From Endozoicomonas sp. ISHI1 (GTDB lineage: Bacteria; Pseudomonadota; Gammaproteobacteria; Pseudomonadales; Endozoicomonadaceae), in contig NZ_JAGRPU010000023.1 of the NCBI RefSeq assembly GCF_024606225.1, forward strand, positions 32,964-96,963: 64,000 nucleotides of DNA. Reading direction: 5' to 3'. The notes beneath the pieces are model-generated. The model was not told the DNA's origin. It made no database searches and worked only from the letters and a program-made list of their open reading frames with translations. Below are positions 1 through 8,407 of the stretch, piece after piece. The translations under genes and the position numbers were made by a program. Numbering within the stretch: position 1 is the first letter of the stretch; each line of letters begins with the position of its first letter.

Positions 1-624
1 GTCGATGCTGTCATGAACATGGATAGAGCCATTTTTTATATAAATGCCAATATCGCACTGCCGCTTTAGCTCATTGATGTTGTGTGAAACAAAAAGAAAG
101 TTGGCTATCCCTTTTTTGGCATCAAAGGTTTTGCGACATTTTTCTCTGAATCGTTTGTCACCGACGGCTGTTAGCTCATCGATCAGGTAGTAGTCAAAGT
201 CAAAAGCCATGCAAACGGCGAATGAGAACTTGGATCTCATACCGGATGAGTAGCTTTTGAGAGGCATTTCGAAAAAGTCGTTCAATTCAGAAAAGTTTTT
301 GATGTATTCGATCTTCTCCCCGATTTCCTCTTTGTCTTTTCCGTATATCCGGCATATAAACTCAGCGTTCTCACGTCCTGTCATGCTGCCCTGGTAACCG
401 GAAAGTCCCAGGGGCCATGAAACATTACCTGCTACTTTAATGCTGCCCTTATTAGGGTGGTCAACACCGGCCAGCAGTCGCATCAGTGTGGATTTGCCAC
501 TGCCGTTAGCACCAAACACACCGATGTTTTTATCACCCGGCAAAACAAGGTCTACATCTCTGAGTATGTAGTGGCGACCGTTTGGCGTAGGGTAATACTT
601 TGTGACGTTCTTGAAGGTGATCAT
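1..624 (-). CDS. kpsT: Capsule polysaccharide export ABC transporter, ATP-binding subunit (KpsT-like), cut by window edge
   Basis: The reading frame starts at the ATG at 624-622 and stays open to base 1, giving 208 residues of a protein that is about 219 residues in E. coli KpsT, so only the extreme C-terminus is missing. Visible motifs are Walker A GANGSGKST (residues 39-46), the ABC signature SYSSGMRSK (about 124-132), Walker B followed by acid (DYYLIDE, about 144-150) and the switch His in FVSHN. KpsT-type proteins power export of group 2 capsule or other lipid-linked polysaccharides through the inner membrane with KpsM. The start overlaps the end of kpsM by 4 bp, showing translational coupling. 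Transcription is leftward from the ops-bearing leader near 1.7 kb. Assignment to the capsule/O-antigen exporter class is firm; the exact polymer is inferred from the neighbouring sialic acid genes. Confidence 0.92.
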   Translation of the reverse strand, partial: MITFKNVTKYYPTPNGRHYILRDVDLVLPGDKNIGVFGANGSGKSTLMRLLAGVDHPNKGSIKVAGNVSWPLGLSGYQGSMTGRENAEFICRIYGKDKEEIGEKIEYIKNFSELNDFFEMPLKSYSSGMRSKFSFAVCMAFDFDYYLIDELTAVGDKRFREKCRKTFDAKKGIANFLFVSHNINELKRQCDIGIYIKNGSIHVHDSID

Positions 625-1400
625 TGTGTCAGCATCCTGCGCCAGTTGGCCCGAAGCATCAGAAGGCCTAATGTAAGCGTTGTTAAGGCCCACATCTCTA
701 CGTACTCAAGACTGAGCAGGCTTGTGTCATAGTCGTATGAAAAGCCTGAGCGCATAAATTCAAAAATATGGACCAGTGGGTTCCACAGCAAGATTTCCTG
801 TGCGGCTGAAGGCAGCTCGTTGATGGAGAAGAATGTGCCAGAGATGAACATGAGAGGTCTGAGCAGGGTGGGTATAAATTTTCCAGGTTCGGGGTAAAGC
901 GTATTGAGAACCCCAAATATCAAGCCTAACCCGAATGCAATGATGCTCAGCAACAGATAGGAATATATGATAATGAGACTATTCACCAGATTGACTTCAT
1001 AACCAACCCACCAGGTGATCAGTATGATGCCGGACAAGACGATAAAAGAGGTGATGAATTCAAGTATGAAGCGGGACAAAAACGTATCAAAGACCCTTAC
1101 CTGACGGTATATGAGCAGGTTTCTGTTGGCACTGACTGCATTCAATGATTGCGTTACGACTTTCTTGAAATACAGAAAGGGAGCAATACCTGTTGCCAGA
1201 AAAAGAGGAATTTCAAGACCTCCAACAGAGCTTCGTCCCCCAAAGTAAAACAGCCCCATGAAAACGGCCATCTGCAGGATTGGTTCGATAAAAGCCCAGG
1301 CTATACCAAGCCGGTAAGCTCCAAAGCGGGTCTTGAGTTCACGTATGAGTAGTGCATGCAGTACAGCATACTGAATTTGTAAGGGAGATCTTGATTGCAT
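621..1400 (-). CDS. kpsM: Capsule polysaccharide export ABC transporter permease (KpsM-like)
   Basis: This 259-residue ABC-2 type permease has about six hydrophobic segments and the family hallmarks: an N-terminal cytoplasmic helix with LLIRELKTRFGAYRLG, the following AWAFIEPI, and late FISGTFFSINELP and LLWNPLVHIFEFMR. These are typical of KpsM/BexB/CtrC permeases. It should form the membrane channel that, with KpsT, moves a finished lipid-linked capsule polymer to the periplasm. It is first in its leftward operon and its stop overlaps the kpsT start. A 167-bp palindromic element lies only about 30 bp upstream of its start codon, between the gene and the ops element. Length and motifs match the family, so the call is secure. 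The outer-membrane parts (KpsD/KpsE) are not in the window and may lie beyond base 1. Confidence 0.93.
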   Translation of the reverse strand: MQSRSPLQIQYAVLHALLIRELKTRFGAYRLGIAWAFIEPILQMAVFMGLFYFGGRSSVGGLEIPLFLATGIAPFLYFKKVVTQSLNAVSANRNLLIYRQVRVFDTFLSRFILEFITSFIVLSGIILITWWVGYEVNLVNSLIIIYSYLLLSIIAFGLGLIFGVLNTLYPEPGKFIPTLLRPLMFISGTFFSINELPSAAQEILLWNPLVHIFEFMRSGFSYDYDTSLLSLEYVEMWALTTLTLGLLMLRANWRRMLTQ

Positions 1401-1430
1401 CAGAAAAATGAGGTCAGCCAGCTCAAACCA

Positions 1431-1597
1431 CTAGGAGGCTGACCGAGAATAGACTGCCCTACTGCGGCGGCAGCAAATTGGTCTGAAAATCCGCTTTTGT
1501 TCGTCAAATAGCTCGCTATTCTCCTCACAAAACCGAATTTTCATCCTCAATTTTCTGCCGTCCTCGCTACGGGCGCTATTCTCGGTCAGCCTCCTAG
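1431..1597. repeat. 167-bp palindromic element with perfect 22-bp terminal inverted repeats
   Basis: The two ends (1431-1452 and 1576-1597) are exact reverse complements over 22 bases, starting CTAGGAGGCTGACCGAG. Inner parts also pair imperfectly (for example CGGCAGCAAATTG against CAATTTTCTGCCG), so the whole element can fold into one long hairpin. It has no open frame. It resembles a MITE or a large REP-like element. It sits in the transcribed leader of kpsMT, downstream of ops. No second copy was seen in this window. Confidence 0.75.
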
Positions 1598-1617
1598 CAG
1601 GTTTGTAGCCTGGATTT

Positions 1618-1980
1618 GCATCGATTTATATTCAGGCACGCTACCGCCCTTCGGGTTTTGCTTCATGAATTGTCATAGGACAGGTACGAGCACGCATATA
1701 CTGAAACAGCGTGTTAGGAATTTGGCTGTGTACTATAAACTTTGTGTCTTATTCAGGTAATTGTGTATTGTCGCACTTGATTATTAAGATTTGATTACAT
1801 TACTTATTGCTGCGGCGTTCATGTGCAGGTGCGAAAATAAGGAAGGTAAAAAACTCTGTGTAAAAAGGCGGTAAAGTATCTATGTTTCTGATATCCATAT
1901 TCATATTTTGTCCATGGAATGTACAGTCTGTATAGTTTTTGTAATCTATACGGCACTGATTTTCTATGCAATAAGTGTAA
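1618..1980 (-). repeat. Left copy of duplicated glycan-operon leader region
   Basis: This noncoding block is a diverged direct copy of 9659-10138. Matching stretches include CACGCTACCGCCCTTCG, AGGTAATTGTGTATT and a conserved distal block containing CAATCTATACG. The two copies flank the neu operon and the acyltransferase gene. Both carry the promoter and ops element on the minus strand. The left copy lacks an internal duplication of about 114 bp present in the right copy. Confidence 0.7.
1638..1760 (-). promoter_or_regulatory. kpsMT promoter and ops (RfaH recruitment) element
   Basis: Read on the minus strand there is a -35-like TTACCT (1760-1755), a 17-bp spacer and a -10-like TATAGT (1737-1732). 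About 80 nt downstream of the expected start site is GGCGGTAGCGT (1648-1638), an exact match to the ops element that pauses RNA polymerase and recruits RfaH. It forms the end of a JUMPstart-like sequence. The same arrangement occurs in front of neuB. ops-RfaH control of capsule and LPS operons is established in enterobacteria; its operation here is inferred. Confidence 0.8.
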
Positions 1981-2143
1981 TCCCTTATACCCTTATTAAA
2001 AAAAGTGTGAGTCACATTTTGCGCTCAGCCTAAGGTGTTTGCGCACAAGTTCTGGTGTAACCAAGCTCTACCTGAAAAAAATGACAATCAGGCTCATGCA
2101 TTAGGTCAACGAAAATAGTAATGATTCAGGGCATGCGCACTAT

Positions 2144-2171
2144 TTGACAGGTTGAAGTAGAGGTATATAAT
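2144..2171 (+). promoter_or_regulatory. Consensus sigma-70 promoter for the acyltransferase gene
   Basis: TTGACA (2144-2149) and TATAAT (2166-2171) are both perfect consensus hexamers, separated by 16 bp. This is the strongest promoter visible in the window and points at the gene starting at 2500, leaving a leader of about 320 nt. Confidence 0.75.
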
Positions 2172-2499
2172 CAGAAGTCTTCTAAAGCCTGTAAGCCTGA
2201 TCCCTTGTCTCGCTTATCTTGAAAATTTCCTGGGTACACGTCGTATAGCGTAATGTGGACACGGCTTTATCGATATCCTTGTGATCGGTAATTTCGACAT
2301 CATTGTAAACGTCGATACACAGGAGGAGATCGGTCAAGAAAAAGAAGTGTGGCTGCTAGCTTTTCCGAAACTGACGAGAGGCGTTCCCTCACATTACAAG
2401 TTAAGCTTAAGCCCTCTTTATCCTGTCAAATTTCTGAATTGCTTTACCCGCTGGGTAATCTGCTTTCCTGAAACTACTGAAAGATGAAACCAGATTAAA
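2172..2499 (+). other. Long untranslated leader upstream of the acyltransferase
   Basis: This stretch lies between the consensus promoter and the start at 2500. A 68-codon frame beginning with GTG at 2281 is present, but it has no convincing ribosome site and no recognisable similarity, so it is not called. No clear riboswitch or terminator fold was recognised by eye. Confidence 0.4.
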
Positions 2500-3204
2500 A
2501 TGATATCAATCAACGCAGACACTCATTGCAACGATATTACTATCAACAAAATGAATAGTGATATCAATGGTCTTAGTATAATGGCTAAGGGGAGCGGTAA
2601 TACACTGATTATTGAATCTGGCGCTAAAATCAACGATCTCAAGATCAACCTTATTGGTGATGGTAATAGTGTTATTATTCGAAAAGGGGCAATTTTCTTT
2701 GAGGGAATTATTACTGTTTCCCATAAAGCTAATGTTAATATTGGTCACAGATGCAGATTTGGACACAGACTGGAACTGATCGCCGAAAAAGAATCTATAA
2801 CCTTCGGTGACGATTGTATGTTAGCCGCAGGCGTGCAGCTCAGGACGACCGATTCTCATCCTGTTTTCGATTTAGCCAGTGATACAAAAATTAATCAATG
2901 TAAGAGTATTGAAGTGGGTGACTATTGCTGGATAGGAAAAAATGTAACCGTTTTGAAAGGGGCGCAAATCCAACCATGTAGTAGCGTTGGTATTAACTCA
3001 ATTGTTACAGGGAAAACGACGCCGTTTTCGGTATGGGCCGGGTCGCCAGCGAAGTTGGTTAAAAGTGGTGTTATCTGGTCAAGATTGAATAGAATTGATA
3101 GCTATCTTGATGAACCTATCATTGTAAGATATTTAAAAAAATATAAGGATCTCATTCCGGAAAATTTACGCGACACTATTGAGAAAAAAATAGAAAGCTT
3201 CTAA
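2500..3204 (+). CDS. Hexapeptide-repeat (left-handed beta-helix) O-acyltransferase, probable glycan O-acetyltransferase
   Basis: The 234-residue product has the irregular hexapeptide periodicity of left-handed beta-helix acyltransferases. The C-terminal half carries the family signature elements TTDSHPVF (likely catalytic His, around residue 125), GDYCWIGKNVTVLKGAQI and VWAGSPAKLVK. Such enzymes transfer acetyl from acetyl-CoA to sugars in capsule and O-antigen. The first about 80 residues are an atypical low-complexity beta-rich stretch. It is the only rightward gene in the glycan locus, with its own strong promoter, and converges on the end of the neu operon. An attractive reading is O-acetylation of the sialic acid polymer, as in bacteria with O-acetylated capsules; the acceptor is inferred from context only. 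Confidence 0.82.
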   Translation: MISINADTHCNDITINKMNSDINGLSIMAKGSGNTLIIESGAKINDLKINLIGDGNSVIIRKGAIFFEGIITVSHKANVNIGHRCRFGHRLELIAEKESITFGDDCMLAAGVQLRTTDSHPVFDLASDTKINQCKSIEVGDYCWIGKNVTVLKGAQIQPCSSVGINSIVTGKTTPFSVWAGSPAKLVKSGVIWSRLNRIDSYLDEPIIVRYLKKYKDLIPENLRDTIEKKIESF

Positions 3205-3276
3205 AGCACTGTGCTCAATCTCTGAGCTAATGGTGCAAACGGCTACTGTCGGGTAAGTGTTATAATAGATTGAGGT

Positions 3277-3299
3277 CACAACATATAAAATATGTTGTG
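3277..3299. terminator. Inverted repeat between convergent genes, possible terminator
   Basis: Perfect 10-bp arms CACAACATAT and ATATGTTGTG with a 3-base loop lie between the convergent acyltransferase and glycosyltransferase genes. There is no clear T-run on either side, so an intrinsic terminator is only possible, not shown. Confidence 0.35.
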
Positions 3300-3310
3300 T
3301 GGGTCAGACT

Positions 3311-4378
3311 TTATTGTGAGATTCCCTGTTTAATGGTTTTTGAGTCGAGAAATATTGCAAAATTTCTTAAAACTTTATACCTGGAGTCATTACAGAATCC
3401 TATTGGATCGCTCGTTAGCTTTTTCATTCTTTTTAACAATAATGGCCTGTTATCTGGTACTTTTGAAAAAGCTCCATCTGGCATATGACGATGTGGTAGC
3501 AGGCCTTTATTTTTAAGAACCAGAAGCTCATTTAGTTTTATTTTTAATGCCTCCACGTCAGGTTTTTTTACATTTTTTTGTAACCACTGTTGGTTAACCT
3601 TAGGCACATAACCAGCAGCCAGTTGATCAAAGGTTGTCAGGCATCCACTGCCTACAAAGCTAGCTGTATGAATATCTTTTCGTATCCCAAAATCACTTAA
3701 AATAGCTGTTGGGATGCTGCGAGCCATAGCCTCTATTGCGACAGTTGAACTGACAGTAATGCATAGGGCAGTGTGCTGAAGGATTTCTTCGACCGGTTTG
3801 TAGGTAAATCGCAAATTATCCGGAAATTTTAATTTCAGCAATTTTTTTATTCTTTCAAGGTGCCATATTTGTTTATGAATTGTTCTGCCGCCAAGTTTGC
3901 AACGGGGCTTTATTAATATGGTTTCCTGAGGTTTTGATTTTGCTAAATGAACGAGTTTTTTTAGTAAATAACATCTTTCACGAAAATTCCTGGGCGCAAC
4001 AAGCTGTTCAAAAAAAACTATATCCTTTTGTTTGTTGACGAAGTTGTTTTTGATATTTAAAAGCTGAGGGTAGCCAAAACAAAAAGCGTTGTCTGGTGAA
4101 AAAGCAAGCTCTTTCGATAATTCGATATATCTTTCGTAATCGTTGGGGCAATTGAATAATATTAGATCAGACTGTACTCTGGACAAAATGGTTGCATCAT
4201 CCCCCTCAATGTATCCAGAAAAACAACTAACAATCAGTTTTGAATGATTTTTTTCAAAAAAATTAATAAATTGTTTGTTGGTAAAGTTCTCAATCAAAAT
4301 ATCGTTATTAAAACAATCACCCAGTGAATGTTTAATTGCATGTTTAGAGAAATTTAATGATGAGTATTTTTTAAGCAA
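3311..4378 (-). CDS. Putative glycosyltransferase (GT-B-like, resembles the DUF6716 family)
   Basis: The 355-residue protein has no signal peptide or membrane segment. The most telling motif is ITVSSTVAIEAMARSIPTAI (around residues 207-226), the serine-rich loop followed by EAMA that binds the nucleotide-sugar phosphate in GT-B enzymes such as capsule and sialic-acid related transferases. The next segment LSDFGIR and preceding YKPVEEIL fit the same fold. From memory it resembles putative glycosyltransferases (DUF6716) found in sialic or legionaminic acid loci. It is the last gene of the leftward neu operon, 49 bp after its upstream neighbour. The DNA is distinctly A/T-rich. It may be the sialyltransferase of the pathway, but donor and acceptor cannot be read from sequence. 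Confidence 0.62.
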   Translation of the reverse strand: MLKKYSSLNFSKHAIKHSLGDCFNNDILIENFTNKQFINFFEKNHSKLIVSCFSGYIEGDDATILSRVQSDLILFNCPNDYERYIELSKELAFSPDNAFCFGYPQLLNIKNNFVNKQKDIVFFEQLVAPRNFRERCYLLKKLVHLAKSKPQETILIKPRCKLGGRTIHKQIWHLERIKKLLKLKFPDNLRFTYKPVEEILQHTALCITVSSTVAIEAMARSIPTAILSDFGIRKDIHTASFVGSGCLTTFDQLAAGYVPKVNQQWLQKNVKKPDVEALKIKLNELLVLKNKGLLPHRHMPDGAFSKVPDNRPLLLKRMKKLTSDPIGFCNDSRYKVLRNFAIFLDSKTIKQGISQ

Positions 4379-4427
4379 ATTGTATAAGCTGACATTATAT
4401 GAAATTTTAAAAAGATTAAATGAATAA

Positions 4428-5894
4428 TCAAATTATGTATTCTTTTAGTTTATTCAGATTGTAATCTGACTGCCCTTTGCAATTGACAAAAAAGTCATTG
4501 TCTCCATCGCTTGTTATCTCAGGTATGTTAACAATGTATTCGACAGTCTTTTTGTAATCATCGATATAATGGAATAACTTTTTGCTGATCGCTTCTGAAA
4601 AATATTCCTTGGCATTTTCGCCATAGGTCAGAACTTTACATCCGAAAAAACTGGCTTCATATGCCACTGTAGAACTTTCAACAACTACCGCATAAGCCTG
4701 ATTTAAGAGTTCGTATATATTTTTTGAGGTGGTTTCTTGTATATCAAAAAAAGTATAACTAGAAAAATGGTCTGTATATTTTTCTATCAAATGGTGACTT
4801 CGAGGATGCAGTCTTAAAGAGATCTTGAATTTATCCTGAAGATTATTGTCAATTATCGTGTTAACCGCCTTGGTTATCATTGATTTTGTATGGTTGTGAG
4901 TATATTGCTCAATAAATACAATATTCTTGATCTTTTTACCTTCTCTATTGCTTCCATTCTTATAAGAAAATAAGTCTAACTTCCCACCCACTAGCACTTC
5001 TGGTGCTAAATCGTCTTTTACTGGCTTTATGTATTTTCTTGAAGTCTCACCCCAGACCCAAAAAGTATCTGGTAAGATATCCTTTTGATGATCAAATTGT
5101 TTCAAGTTATGAAAGTTTGGCCCCAGAATCCCATGTTGTACTTCTGCCGTTTTTATTCCCAGCTGTTTGCAGGCAATAACCGCAGCCAGGCGTTCAGAAG
5201 AATAAAAGCTGGTTAACATGAGAAGCTTGGGAGAGATGTTAGATAAAATATCTATGAAATTATCTGATCTTATAAAGATAGATTTAATCCATCTGTCAAC
5301 ATAATCATAACTGAATGGGCATAATAATTTGTTCTTTCGAATGAAGAAGAAGAGTTCTTTCAATCCTCTTATATTACGTTCTTTAAAATTATTGGGTATA
5401 AATTTATCAATCGGTTTCTTGTAGTACAGTACATCTCTTTCAAATTTGATTTTTCTAAAGCTGTTATCAAATGGAAGAATGCTCAACTGTGAAAACTCTG
5501 ACATTTTATCTTGAATAGGCTGAAAAATTCTATTTTCTGAAGAACCGTTCTCGTTCAAAATTAATGAGTCAACAGCTTCAAGAAAAACAATGTCATACTT
5601 ATTATTAAGGCAATGCTTTTCTTTCGCCAATAGCAAATTATCGCCAACCTCTTTTGCGAAAAGTTTGTTTTGACGGAACGAGGAATCTCTATTAAAAACT
5701 GAGTAAGTTTTTCTATTGGCAGAAGCCAATAGTCCGGCACTATCAAAAGACCATAGGTGAAGGCCTGCTAATAAGCACTTTACAGCGTTCCAGACATGCC
5801 AGTTATTAAATTTTATGTTTTTTACGTTAAACTCTTGTTCAATACGACTGATGTTTTCTTCAACAACTTTAGGGTTTATTGAAAATGAGTCCAT
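4428..5894 (-). CDS. Putative capsule-type glycosyltransferase (GT-B-like)
   Basis: The 488-residue soluble protein has motifs of GT-B capsule synthesis enzymes. These include AEVQHGILGPNFH (about residues 250-262), the QHG motif shared with Kdo and CDP-glycerol type transferases, RLHPRSHH (about 362-369), and VVESSTVAYEASFFGCKVL (about 408-426), the donor-phosphate loop with conserved Glu. The N-terminal about 200 residues are unfamiliar. It starts one base after the end of the TPR-like gene and should be co-transcribed with neuBCA. Base composition is strongly A/T-rich compared with core genes in the window, a sign of transfer. Candidate roles are sialyl- or glycerophosphate-type polymerisation of the capsule. 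The enzyme class is likely; the substrate is unknown. Confidence 0.6.
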   Translation of the reverse strand: MDSFSINPKVVEENISRIEQEFNVKNIKFNNWHVWNAVKCLLAGLHLWSFDSAGLLASANRKTYSVFNRDSSFRQNKLFAKEVGDNLLLAKEKHCLNNKYDIVFLEAVDSLILNENGSSENRIFQPIQDKMSEFSQLSILPFDNSFRKIKFERDVLYYKKPIDKFIPNNFKERNIRGLKELFFFIRKNKLLCPFSYDYVDRWIKSIFIRSDNFIDILSNISPKLLMLTSFYSSERLAAVIACKQLGIKTAEVQHGILGPNFHNLKQFDHQKDILPDTFWVWGETSRKYIKPVKDDLAPEVLVGGKLDLFSYKNGSNREGKKIKNIVFIEQYTHNHTKSMITKAVNTIIDNNLQDKFKISLRLHPRSHHLIEKYTDHFSSYTFFDIQETTSKNIYELLNQAYAVVVESSTVAYEASFFGCKVLTYGENAKEYFSEAISKKLFHYIDDYKKTVEYIVNIPEITSDGDNDFFVNCKGQSDYNLNKLKEYII

Positions 5895-5895
5895 A

Positions 5896-6546
5896 TTAAA
5901 TGATTTCTAGTTTGTAGTTGATTTTAAGGCCATACTTTTTTTCTAGAAATAGTTTTTTCTTATATTGTTTTTTTGCCTTATTGCTAACTAAATTGCCATA
6001 TAGCATTCTACATCGTGGGTTGATACCGCTACGTATTATATATTGCTTCAATCTGAATAAACTCATTTCAAAATTGCCGCAATGATAATAGCATTCAGCA
6101 GATTTTATTCTTGATGATTTAGCCGCTTTATGAGTATTTATAATATATTCATAATACCCCAAAGCTCGATCAAAATTTCTAAGTGCATGATATGAGTCAC
6201 CTATCAATTCAACTATAGGCAAGCCGTATTTATGCTGGATTTCATCATATCTTTCTTTAGAGAACAGCCGTACAACTTTATAAAAGGATCTCATTCTAAA
6301 GAGTTCTCTGGCAATATCCACTTTCAGAGTCTCATGAACTTCATAAAAACGTATAATTCTTTCAGCAGAAAAATTATTGTTAGCCCTACGATATACTTTT
6401 GAGAATTTCACAGCTAAAGGGAATGTCTTTGGGCTGATCTTGCAGGCTAGTTTAATTAATTTTTCAGTGTTTAAAGATTTTTTACCAAAAAAAGAAAAAT
6501 ATCTTCTTATAAAAAACGATTTAATTTTTATAAATGGATTCAGCAT
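5896..6546 (-). CDS. Small TPR-like helical protein of the glycan operon
   Basis: This 216-residue, very basic protein is mostly helical. Two tetratricopeptide-like units can be made out around LIGDSYHALRNFDRALGYYEYI (about residues 114-135) and SAECYYHCGNFEMSLFRLKQY (about 148-168). There is no signal peptide. It overlaps the end of neuA by 26 bp, so translation is coupled, and it is followed directly by a glycosyltransferase gene. TPR proteins in polysaccharide loci often scaffold synthesis complexes; that role here is only inferred from position. The gene is A/T-rich like its downstream neighbours. Confidence 0.55.
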   Translation of the reverse strand: MLNPFIKIKSFFIRRYFSFFGKKSLNTEKLIKLACKISPKTFPLAVKFSKVYRRANNNFSAERIIRFYEVHETLKVDIARELFRMRSFYKVVRLFSKERYDEIQHKYGLPIVELIGDSYHALRNFDRALGYYEYIINTHKAAKSSRIKSAECYYHCGNFEMSLFRLKQYIIRSGINPRCRMLYGNLVSNKAKKQYKKKLFLEKKYGLKINYKLEII

Positions 6547-7207
6547 TAATCAAATCGTCAATATTGTCGATATCAATTGAAAACTTATGTTCCATCTCGA
6601 ATGGAATGACTGGCTTTTCAAAAAGATTTAATCGTTTTATGAAATTCATAAAATTTGATATATAGATTGCTCCATTAATTAAGTATGTTGACTCTAAACT
6701 TTGTCTTGGGGCGGTAAGGCTAGCCCAGTCAAAAACCGGTTCAATAACACCATTCCGTAAATATAAATTCTTTTGAATAGGGTGGTCTGTTTTGGTGACA
6801 CTTACCAGGCTTTTAGCATTAGACGCATTAAATCTTTCCTTGGCATCTTTGATGTGTGTGGCACTACGCAAGGGTGATGTTGGCTGTAAAAGTATAAAAT
6901 GCGTCGTTTCCTTATTCTGATTTACAAGCTCCAATAAAGCATGTTTGACTACATCAAGACTGCTGGATGAATCTGTTGCCAGTTCTTTTGGCCGGTCAAT
7001 GACCTCAGCCCCCCAGGCCAAACTGACCTCTTTAATTTCGGGGCAATCTGTTGTTACAACAATATGCTCAAAGCATTGGCTTTCCAGCGCTGCTGTTATG
7101 GTGTGCGCAATCATCGGTTTACCAGCAAGGTCAAGAACATTTTTGCGGGGTAAGCCCTTAGATCCTCCTCTGGCCGTGATAATGGCGGTATAGGTATTTT
7201 TTTGCAT
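6521..7207 (-). CDS. neuA: CMP-sialic acid synthetase (N-acylneuraminate cytidylyltransferase)
   Basis: The 228-residue product matches the single-domain cytidylyltransferase family. It has the CTP-binding loop ITARGGSKGLPRKN (residues 10-23), ILLQPTSPLR (about 104-113) and the acidic SIDIDNIDD near the C-terminus. It activates sialic acid (or a related nonulosonic acid) with CTP to the CMP-sugar used by transferases. Its ATG overlaps the neuC stop as TGATG, and its 3' end overlaps the TPR-like gene. The short form lacks the C-terminal esterase domain found in E. coli K1 NeuA, so any de-O-acetylation would need another enzyme. A legionaminic-type donor cannot be fully excluded, but the dehydratase and aminotransferase genes of that pathway are absent from this window. 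Confidence 0.92.
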   Translation of the reverse strand: MQKNTYTAIITARGGSKGLPRKNVLDLAGKPMIAHTITAALESQCFEHIVVTTDCPEIKEVSLAWGAEVIDRPKELATDSSSSLDVVKHALLELVNQNKETTHFILLQPTSPLRSATHIKDAKERFNASNAKSLVSVTKTDHPIQKNLYLRNGVIEPVFDWASLTAPRQSLESTYLINGAIYISNFMNFIKRLNLFEKPVIPFEMEHKFSIDIDNIDDLINAESIYKN

Positions 7208-8373
7208 CAGGCTACTTCTTTAATGGTTGGTGCTATTAGTGAAAAGTCAACGTCATTGAACAGTTTTTGGTCTGCAGCAGACCAGATTTCTTCTTTCTGT
7301 ATAATTGACATGAACTTTTCTGTACTATTGCCATCACCAAAATAGCTGTCTCTTCCCGTATTTTTATAGTGTGAGGCTTTTTGAATAGCTTTGTATATAT
7401 CTTCGCTATCGTAACCAGTATTGATAATGCCTTTTGCAAAATATCTTGCATTCTGACGGTTGCCGATATTAATTGATGGCATACCATAGAAGGGTGTTTC
7501 ACGAATACCTGCGCTGGAGTTGCCAATCATGCATTCAGAATTCTTCAGTAACGTCAGGAATGACTCAAACCGGATAGAAGGGTAAATTCTAAAGTTTTCT
7601 CTGTCCTTCAATCGATCGTATTCTTTAAGAATATAATCTGAGCCTTCGTCATTGTTGGGGTATACAACCACAAAGTTTTTTTGACATTTCAATAAAGCGT
7701 CAACCATTGCCTTGGCATTGGCTGGCATATTATCAATATCAGTGGTTACCGGATGAAATAGAACAATGCTGTAATTTTCAAACGGTATAGCATAATGTTC
7801 CTTCACCGTATCCAAATCAGGCAGGTCAGATGATAGCATGGCATCTATATCGGGTGAGCCGATATTATGAATATATTCTTGCCTTTCTCCCATCTGGACC
7901 AGTCGTTTTACTGCCTCATTATTACTCACCATATGTAAGTGAGATAATTTAGAAACAGAATGACGAATAGATTCGTCGATCGTGCCAGAGCGCTCACCCC
8001 CCTCAATATGACACACCAGTGTATTAGTAAGGGCTCCTACAATAGCGCCCGCAAGGGCTTCGACACGGTCACCATGGATGACGAGCATGTCTGGTTTATT
8101 TTCATGAATATAGCGTGAGAGGCCTTTAATGGTGCTGGCCAGAATCATCTCCATTCTGTCGCCAACATGCTGGTTCATAAATGTGTAAACAGATTTATAA
8201 CCTGCGCTTACAACTTCTTTGGCAGTGTAGCCATAGCGTTGTAGTGTATGCATGCCGGTAATAAATACTTGGCATTCAAACCTTTCATGGTTATCAGTAG
8301 CAAGCATTAAAGCCTTCATCTTACCGTAATCAGCGCGTGTCCCTGTAAGGAATAGTATTTTACGTTGCTCCAT
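7207..8373 (-). CDS. neuC: UDP-N-acetylglucosamine 2-epimerase, hydrolysing
   Basis: This 388-residue GT-B-fold enzyme matches the NeuC/LegG family in length and motifs: TGTRADYGKMK near the start (residues 10-20), VIHGDRVEALAGA (about 98-110), CHIEGGERSGTIDESIRH (about 121-138) and GNSSAGIRETPFYGMPSINIG (about 287-307). It converts UDP-GlcNAc into ManNAc plus UDP, the first committed step of bacterial sialic acid synthesis. It lies between neuB and neuA. The 71-bp gap to neuB contains a terminator-like hairpin, while the 3' end abuts neuA. With no legionaminic-specific genes visible, ManNAc for Neu5Ac is the simplest product. Confidence 0.93.
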   Translation of the reverse strand: MEQRKILFLTGTRADYGKMKALMLATDNHERFECQVFITGMHTLQRYGYTAKEVVSAGYKSVYTFMNQHVGDRMEMILASTIKGLSRYIHENKPDMLVIHGDRVEALAGAIVGALTNTLVCHIEGGERSGTIDESIRHSVSKLSHLHMVSNNEAVKRLVQMGERQEYIHNIGSPDIDAMLSSDLPDLDTVKEHYAIPFENYSIVLFHPVTTDIDNMPANAKAMVDALLKCQKNFVVVYPNNDEGSDYILKEYDRLKDRENFRIYPSIRFESFLTLLKNSECMIGNSSAGIRETPFYGMPSINIGNRQNARYFAKGIINTGYDSEDIYKAIQKASHYKNTGRDSYFGDGNSTEKFMSIIQKEEIWSAADQKLFNDVDFSLIAPTIKEVA

Positions 8374-8407
8374 GACTTTCTTTTGTTGTTTAGAAGAGAA
8401 TATGAAA

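Noticed and set aside
2281..2487. 68-codon frame in the leader of the acyltransferase gene
   Set aside because: GTG start without ribosome site, no recognisable family, and it lies in a probable untranslated leader.
7050..7066. Ter-like sequence (TGTTGTAAC core on the minus strand) that could be a Tus target
   Set aside because: It lies inside neuA in a conserved coding motif (VVTTDC), and the flanks do not match the Ter consensus, so chance is the best explanation.
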